DNA of 27,136 nt from Saccoglossus kowalevskii (taxonomy: Eukaryota > Hemichordata > Enteropneusta > Harrimaniidae). The notes below the pieces were generated by a model. It was given only the letters and a program-made list of their open reading frames with translations. It did not search any database and was not told where the DNA came from. Made by a program: the position numbers and the translations under genes. Shown one piece after another: positions 20,934-27,136 of the stretch. Location: the NCBI RefSeq assembly GCF_000003605.2, contig NW_003142308.1, forward strand, positions 473,165 to 500,300. Direction: 5' to 3'. The number at the start of each line of letters is the position of its first letter. The first letter of the stretch is position 1.

Positions 20934-22574
20934 TTATCTTTTGACAACTTCATCGTAGCTTGGCGGTGGTGCTTCTGCCGCTACCTGAGTTTCAGATGCA
21001 CTTTCTCCATCAAAGCCACCATACTGAGTGTTATATGATTGTCCATGGCCTTCTAGTGATGCACTACTGTGATACAAGACAATAAGTACAAATTAACACG
21101 ATAGTTGAGGAAGCCATCTTGGATATGAGGCAACAACCAGATATAATTAAGCTTATTCGGATTTAGTCACACATTTTGAACTTAAGTAACAGACACATGA
21201 TGTAACATGCAATCAAATGTGGGGAGGGTATTTGAAATGTTTAAATTATTTCCGGTTGAAATGAACATAAACACCACAGACATTAGCCACCAAATTGTAA
21301 ACTGTGTGTAAAACAATACAATGTAAAAATAAGATCACCTACTTCAATTATTACCGTGGCAATTAAAGGTTCATTTTATCTTGTAGATTTGATATAGTTT
21401 TTATTCGTTGTATACTGTTTGAACATATACACAACTTGTGTCCATACAGCAGAAATTTAGTGTAGACAATTACTACATGGGTTTATACATCTTGATAGTG
21501 TAAGGCCCATGCATTTGATCTTATATACCATATATTCTTTTAAAAGGCAAACGACTAAACAATAATTACTTAGCACGTAATCAAGACATGGTATAAACTT
21601 TACTAAATTGCAATGACGTTAAACTACGTGTAATGGCCTTTATCATTTATATCGCATATTATTACCAAACGGCAGTACTGCATCTCATGTGAGAGTAATG
21701 ATATACTAGTTTGAAATACAAACCTATCCGGCAGTTGCATGGAAGCACCAGTGACAGGATACCCTGGGTAATTTCCCTGATATACACCAGTAGGTGGTGG
21801 GTTTGGAGAATAGACTACATGTGCTGGGTATGGTTGTGGTAGGTACGCACCATGTGTCTCATTCGGAGTGATGCCAGCCTGTACAGTGGGTTGTGATAGA
21901 TATGATTGTGGTGGGTATGTACCAGGTGGTTGATTCGGGGAGACTCCAGCCTGTACAGTGGGCTGTGATAGATATGGTTGCGGTGGGTATGTACCAGGTG
22001 GTTGATTCGGAGTGAAGCCAGTCTGTACAGTGGGCTGTGATAGATATGGTTGTGGTGGGTATGTACCAGGTGGTTGATTCGGAGAGACTCCAGCGTGTAC
22101 AGTGGGTTGTTGTACAATACCGACCTCGACTGGCTGCACTGGTTGCTCACCAACATATGCTACGTTTGGTTGTCTCTTTCCTCTAGCAACTGTGAAATAA
22201 CATAACGCAATACCACTAATCAACAACACAAACCCCAGACCCAAAAATACTGGCCCTATCCCAGTTCCGAATAGGCTTAATCCCGTAAATACTGCCCCTG
22301 GTAAGCACATCATTGCTCCTGAAATGATCATTATAAGCGCACACATACGACAAGACACATTAGATACCGATACACCACCCTGATCACCGCCATTTGACGC
22401 TCCACTGCCAGCTACAACATGTCCAGGTCGGTGTATGAATCCAAGTCGATTAGCTCTTCTGTGGTGGTGGTGGTGACGACGACGACGGTGTGCAGCAGCA
22501 TGATGGGCACGATGCCTATTCCGATGTGCACGGTGATGCCGATGGCCACGCCGTCCCCTGTCGCCTGCACCCAT
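20934..22574 (-). CDS. Two-helix membrane protein with His/Arg-rich head, Pro/Tyr repeats and PPxY tail
   Basis: Two coding exons, 22574-21724 and 21066-20934, join across a 657-base GT-AG intron to give 327 residues plus TAA. Order along the protein: a His/Arg-rich head (6-43, with HHHHH at 34-38); a Gly/Ser linker; Cys75 and Cys78; two hydrophobic helices (about 77-98 and 105-127) with a short turn; basic ARGKR (130-134); four 24-residue repeats (156-251); a Tyr/Pro/Gly stretch; and a terminal APPPSYDEVVKR containing PPSY (318-321). Basic residues on both flanks suggest a hairpin with both ends in the cytosol (inference). PPxY motifs bind WW domains such as those of NEDD4-type ubiquitin ligases, so an adaptor role is plausible. 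I do not recognise the family. The ATG context (ACAATGG) is strong. TCTCAG 14 bases upstream could be a 5' UTR acceptor. Confidence 0.85.
21822..22109 (-). repeat. In-frame coding tandem repeat, 4 x 72 bp
   Basis: The unit reads QPTVQAGVSPNQPPGTYPPQ followed by PYLS (24 residues). Copies 1 to 3 are nearly identical at DNA level and copy 4 (228-251) is diverged, with ETHGAYLP in place of QPPGTYPP. Alternating VSPN and ITPN/FTPN versions suggest unequal crossing-over, and copy number may vary between alleles. Confidence 0.93.
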
Positions 22575-23264
22575 TGTGCCTTTTCACCTGAGACATAATA
22601 AATATATAGGTATTATTAATAATAATTAATTCGTTGTTTAAAATGTCTTATATTCATTTTTTTAATATTCGCACCCAGTGTTGAAAATCACAATTTGTAT
22701 TTATTTGATCAGTTTTACAGGGAAAAACATGCCCTCGCTTTCTATATTGATAATGACTGCAAATCTTCGCCAACAAAAATCGGGAAAAAACCCACAATAC
22801 TGCATTTCATTGTAGGTATCCAGGACATGTACGATCAAAAACCGTGAAAGAGCACTTTTGAAGTATTACATCCAAAAATTTTAAAGAACGCAGTTTTTGC
22901 TGTGAGATTTTATACATTTGACCTACAGACATGTAACTTCCTAATTCACAACCGGAAATAAATAGTAGAAACGTACTCAAAAGAAGAAATCATTATGCGG
23001 TTCGTGGATTAAAAGAAGATTTTATATTAGCTTTGCCGTTTAGCGCCCATGTGCTGTTATAATAAACACACCCCGAACATAAAACGACACTAAACAGGAT
23101 AATAACAAATAATAACAAATAATAAAGAAATAATAACAAAACTTTGAAGTTTCGGTACGGTGCTGATGTAGTGGCGGCCGATAGTTGCCATATGAACCAC
23201 AATACTGGTAGTATAAAGCTTTAGTATTGGACATTATACATCGTCCGCGGATTCGCAAGCTCGA
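22575..23264. other. Upstream region of the minus-strand gene, no clear promoter
   Basis: No TATA consensus in a convincing position on the minus strand. An (AATAAC)-like simple repeat lies at about 23098-23140. A first non-coding exon may lie here or further right, but I cannot locate it. Confidence 0.4.
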
Positions 23265-24168
23265 TGTAAACATACTCGCCCACGAACCCATACGAGATTG
23301 CACTCAGGCTGATAATAGGCGTATTTTACCCCGGTAAAATCCATAGATCTGATTGGAGGTGCCCCTAAACGCCAATCACGTTTGGCGTAACATGTGACAA
23401 CTGGCCATAAATATAATGTAGCGTTTTGTTGCTAATGGCAAAGAATCGCCATTGCAATGTTTGGTGGCATATCCACAGTTTCCACTTGGCAGGATTGTCT
23501 TCGGTATGTGGCATATTACTGAGCAAAACTACAGTTGGTCGAACTATTTATGTAGACTGTCACTTGATTCGGTTACAATGTGTATTTGACGCTGGCACCG
23601 TTGTCAATTCCATGCGCCCCTTTCTCCAACGCAGTGAACGCACCACTGCAGGACCGTCACGGAGCCTCGAGCATGGGTTGGTCTGTGCAAAATATTGAAA
23701 TTATTTCCAAAGTTTTATCAGTTCACAGATACTACCTCAGAGACATATAGTTGCTATGTTTTCAAACATGTGACGGTTGAAAATATATGTTCAAATTATA
23801 GTGAGAGCATATTATGCACACGAATAGTACCGAACAAGGTGGCCGTATGTCATATCTGTGTTTCTTTAGTATAGTGAAAAATAGGGGAACAAATTAATAA
23901 AATGAATTGATCTAATCAGTTGTATTTTTAGACCTAACGTAACAGATAGTAAAATGTCAGCTTAATTCCTGGCTGGGAAGAAAACTTCTACTGTACAATT
24001 TTGCCCGTGATGCAGCTATAACGAGCAGTTTGACTCGATGATTAGTTGACGAAAATATCTCAAGTATTACCAGAGAGGGCGCACTTAAATACGCGTTGGT
24101 TATACACCATTTGCCAAGGTGTAGTCATCCATATGGACAAATAAATGAACCTTAGCTAGCGAAGATGG
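23265..24168 (+). repeat. Dispersed repeat, copy B
   Basis: Partner of 11290-12062 in the same orientation and about 12 kb away. It is longer than copy A between CTGATTGGAGG and the GCAAAATATTG anchor (329 versus 217 bases between anchor starts). Near the 3' end it has GAGGGCGCACTTAA followed by GCGTTGG. A 90-codon ORF at 23426-23698 lies wholly in the repeat. Its copy A counterpart is not open, so I do not call it a gene. Confidence 0.8.
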
Positions 24169-26487
24169 ACATTATACTGCTTGCTTATATTTTGACCCTG
24201 CAATGACAATTATCGTGGTAACAATACCTACGTATCCTCGGGGTGGAACTACGTCACAGAACGTTCAATGTTACTAAGGCGCAAACCTAATCTTCCAGGC
24301 AGAGTTATATTTTTACGAATATATCTCTGCCACCACGCGATCTTATTATTTTTGTTGATAGATCGATGCGTCACAGTGACACAACTTTCGAAGGCGCTCA
24401 CCGAAACATTGCCATGCAGGTGTTCGATTTTTGAACCAGACGAAAGCGTACGCGATGTTTGTAGATTCTGGTTGTTTTCAAAGATAGAAGCAAAATTTGT
24501 ACCATCTGTAGCACAAACAGTGTGGCAAAAAGACGATTTAGTCGATACCACGAAGTTCTTCCGTTTTTTTATATTTCGTCACCTGGCAACCGACAGGACG
24601 GGCAGGTATATGAACCGAGTAATACCCTACTAACCGTTATTCCGCGATGAAATTATTTTCTTTTGTAAATTATAACTATTTACGAAAAAATCATTATTAG
24701 CTATTAATAAACTATTTTAAAACTTGTTTACCAGTAGAAATTAGTCAACGCGAGAGTGTGGTGACCAAAATGCGGTGTGTGGTGACTAGTGAAAAAAGCT
24801 CATGTCGCGGAAACAGCACACATTCAAATTTGAAGTAATCCTGAGCAACCGAATGAATACATGTTGAACATATAGGGGTAATCTTTTTCACCGTGATGGT
24901 TACCGGGCGGTGAACATGCCCGAAAGTCCACCCGAGGTTATACTTAGACCCACAAATAACGGCGGCCCACTGTTTTTCAGTGTTCTTTTTCAAAATTATT
25001 TGACACTCAGTGAGCTACTACCAAGCCCAGAATATAATATACTGATCTTTGTTGATACATTTCTAACAATTTGAGATAAAAGTTTTCATCATATGTATTC
25101 AATCTGTTTATTTGAATTTGGTGAACGTCTACTTTGTTGTAACTTTGTTTTCTTTCATTTTGATTAGTACAACAGTGTAACACGTCTGACGTATGTGACG
25201 TTTATCATTGGAGTGTGTTTATTTTGACAGTATCCGGATACGAACGACCCAGCAGACAACAGAGGCACTAGCCTAGAATCCAGTCACTCAGAGTGTCCTA
25301 GCTTCCCAGTGCACTAATAAACTTGAAGGGGAGCAACAATCGTGTGTGCATATATTATCTTTAAATAGCCATCCACACATGAAACACACACGCAAAACAT
25401 TGAATGTGTCAGTGACCTTCGTTATTTTCGACCGTAAACGGAAAAATAGCGTTTCCAAAATATCCGCCCAACTCGGAAATCGCAGATATAATGGTACATT
25501 CCTACATAGCATACACATTAAACGCCCCAATATAATGACAACCACATCAACAATATAAACCTGTTTGCCCTATCCCAGTCACATACAAGTTGACAAGTCA
25601 TCACAGCTCAATCCTACCTACAGTCTACTTGGATGTTAAATACATAAATACACATACTGTCTGTTTACTTCACCGCGGCGCTTTAGACAACGACTGGGCC
25701 AACCAAGGTCACTGAAGTGAATTGGTCGTCTGGTTTGTTAGTAATCAACGTCGTCGGTTTCTCCTTACAGCATACAATCTAGTAGCCGGTAGAGATATAA
25801 AATAATTAGCTGTTAATCACTTGACTTTGTATAACACATAATTACATTTCGCACGGCGAAATTAATAGCCTTGGTTCGCGAATACAAAATGTCGCCAATC
25901 TATGCATCGTCACATGACCGGGTGAAAGGTCATTTGAAGGTCTCACGGCGAGTCCATTCTCCTGTGCGTATTGCCAGGAAATCAGAGCGTTGCCAGCAAT
26001 AATGAGGGCACAGTCAGCAGGCGCACACGTGATAATAAAATAAATACGATATTTACTATATGGGGGCCGCCATCTTGAATTACGCATAAAACTAAATAAG
26101 AGACAAATCAGGACAAAAATACCAATCTTTCACAAAAATACGGTCCGTTGGGGTTATATTAAGCCAACCAATAACAAAAGTCGGCCTAATTCGTCGTTTT
26201 TGTGTGGAAAAATCCCTTGCATACGAACACCTAATTACGCGAAGAAGCTATTATTTTATTATCACATGCGCGCCAGCTGACTGTGAATGCGGGTATCTCT
26301 AAAACTACCAAACTAAGGGGATGCACCGTTCACCGTGTGTTTCTCTTCATTGTACTAGTTTACGAAAACATTTCTCAGACATTTTTATAGTAGATTATGT
26401 GTACGGTAACGCGATGGTAGCCGACTATTAACGCATTTATGAAACGAACACAATTTACGGCAGTCGAGAAAGTTTGGCGGAGGAGGA
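24169..26487. other. Intergenic, overlapping ORFs of uncertain meaning
   Basis: A 121-codon frame (+, 24268-24633) and a 100-codon frame (-, 24249-24551) cover the same bases with no recognisable domain. At most one could be real. An 81-codon minus-strand frame (25842-26087) starts at GCCGCCATCTTG (26066-26077), which resembles a YY1 site with an ATG (CAAGATGGCGGC on the minus strand). Two TGACGT half-sites of CRE type lie near 25187-25200. Nothing here reaches the standard for a gene. Confidence 0.4.
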
Positions 26488-26508
26488 GGGAGGGAGGAGG
26501 GATTGGGG
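26488..26508 (+). other. G-quadruplex motif
   Basis: Four G-runs with loops of 1, 4 and 3 bases (GGG-A-GGG-AGGA-GGG-ATT-GGGG) fit the canonical intramolecular quadruplex pattern. It is part of a purine-rich tract from 26478. A G9 run follows at 26542-26550. Confidence 0.75.
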
Positions 26509-26787
26509 CAACGACAGGGGCGGATTAAAAATGTTCAGTCTGGGGGGGGGAGTCTTTACAATGACATCATTGACGCACTGTATTGTGTGATATATTTGTA
26601 TAACTAAAGACGGTTTTTCAACACTGCTGGAGCTACTGTGCTTACATTGGTCTTTCACCTTCATACGTCAGTTATTCATATCTGAGATTGGCGATGTATT
26701 CAGAGAAATACCTTTTGCCATTGAATTGCAGTCAAAGAAATAACACGGCCCCGAATTGAGGTTGATTAAAATGTATTCCTCTTTCAT

Positions 26788-27136
26788 ATATTGCATTCCT
26801 ATACTGCATTCCTATACTGCATTCCTATATTGCATTCCTATACTGCATTCCTATATTGTATTCCTATATTGTATTCCTATATTGTATTTCTATATTGTAT
26901 TCCTATATTGTATTCCTAAATTGTATTCCTATATTGTATTCCTATATTGTATTCCTATATTGTATTCCTATATTGCATTCCTATATTGTATTCCTATATT
27001 GTATTCCTATATTGTATTCCTATATTGTATTCCTATATTGTATTCCTATATTGTATTCCTATATTGTATTCCTATATTGTATTCCTATATTGCATTCCCA
27101 TGTCGTATTCCTATATTGTATTCCTATATTGTATTT
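26788..27136. repeat. 13-bp minisatellite, about 27 copies, truncated by window end
   Basis: The unit ATTCCTATATTGT repeats head to tail from about 26790 to the window edge with few changes. Units at the left start carry TGC and ACTGC variants. The middle is almost uniform TTGT, and a divergent unit (ATTCCCATGTCGT) lies near 27094-27106. The array probably continues to the right. Confidence 0.97.

Noticed and set aside
21815-22156. 113-codon His/Tyr/Leu-rich frame on the minus strand
   Set aside because: It is an alternative-frame shadow of the 72-bp coding repeat in the two-helix membrane protein.
23426-23698. 90-codon plus-strand ORF
   Set aside because: It lies inside dispersed repeat copy B, and the matching part of copy A does not keep the frame.
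26515-26555. One end of another CAGGGGCGGATT-type MITE with G-run
   Set aside because: It resembles the start of such elements, but no matching inverted end was found downstream.

Overview
The window is AT-rich nuclear DNA from an animal, most likely a marine invertebrate. Coding sequence is split into short exons by GT-AG introns. Intergenic DNA is long and full of minisatellites, MITE-like inverted-repeat elements and old transposon relics. There are no operons, no ribosome binding sites and no bacterial or organelle genes. I cannot name the species. An early-branching deuterostome such as a hemichordate or lancelet is a guess from the style of the repeats and exon structure, not something I can show.

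Layout: (1) 1-352 is a 26-bp minisatellite cut by the window edge. (2) 353-8174 has no gene I can support. It holds a MITE-like inverted repeat (1082-1237), a non-autonomous hAT-type MITE with a near-perfect target duplication (2557-2688), a cluster of CAGACAGA-type repeats (about 4160-4490), a palindrome-rich island (5085-5360) and two isolated TATA-box contexts. (3) 8175-8694 is a 149-bp-period tandem repeat. (4) 8979-17638 (+) is a complete nine-exon SLC22-family transporter of 582 residues. Its introns carry a dispersed repeat, a MITE next to exon 3, and a broken THAP-domain DNA transposon interrupted by a 691-base run of N. (5) 17839-20933 is intergenic, with a near-perfect 126-bp hairpin element. 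(6) 20934-22574 (-) is a complete two-exon coding region for a 327-residue, two-helix membrane protein. It has a His/Arg-rich head, a four-fold 24-residue Pro/Tyr/Gln repeat and a terminal PPxY motif. (7) 22575-26787 is intergenic, with a second copy of the intron-2 repeat and a G-quadruplex motif. (8) 26788-27136 is a 13-bp minisatellite cut by the right edge.

The two protein genes converge tail to tail and share no obvious pathway. One is a plasma-membrane solute carrier. The other looks like a membrane-anchored cytosolic adaptor that could recruit WW-domain proteins. The strongest results are the exon-by-exon reconstruction of both genes, including a GC-AG intron in the transporter, and the identification of several unannotated mobile-element relics. 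I saw no convincing new multi-gene system.
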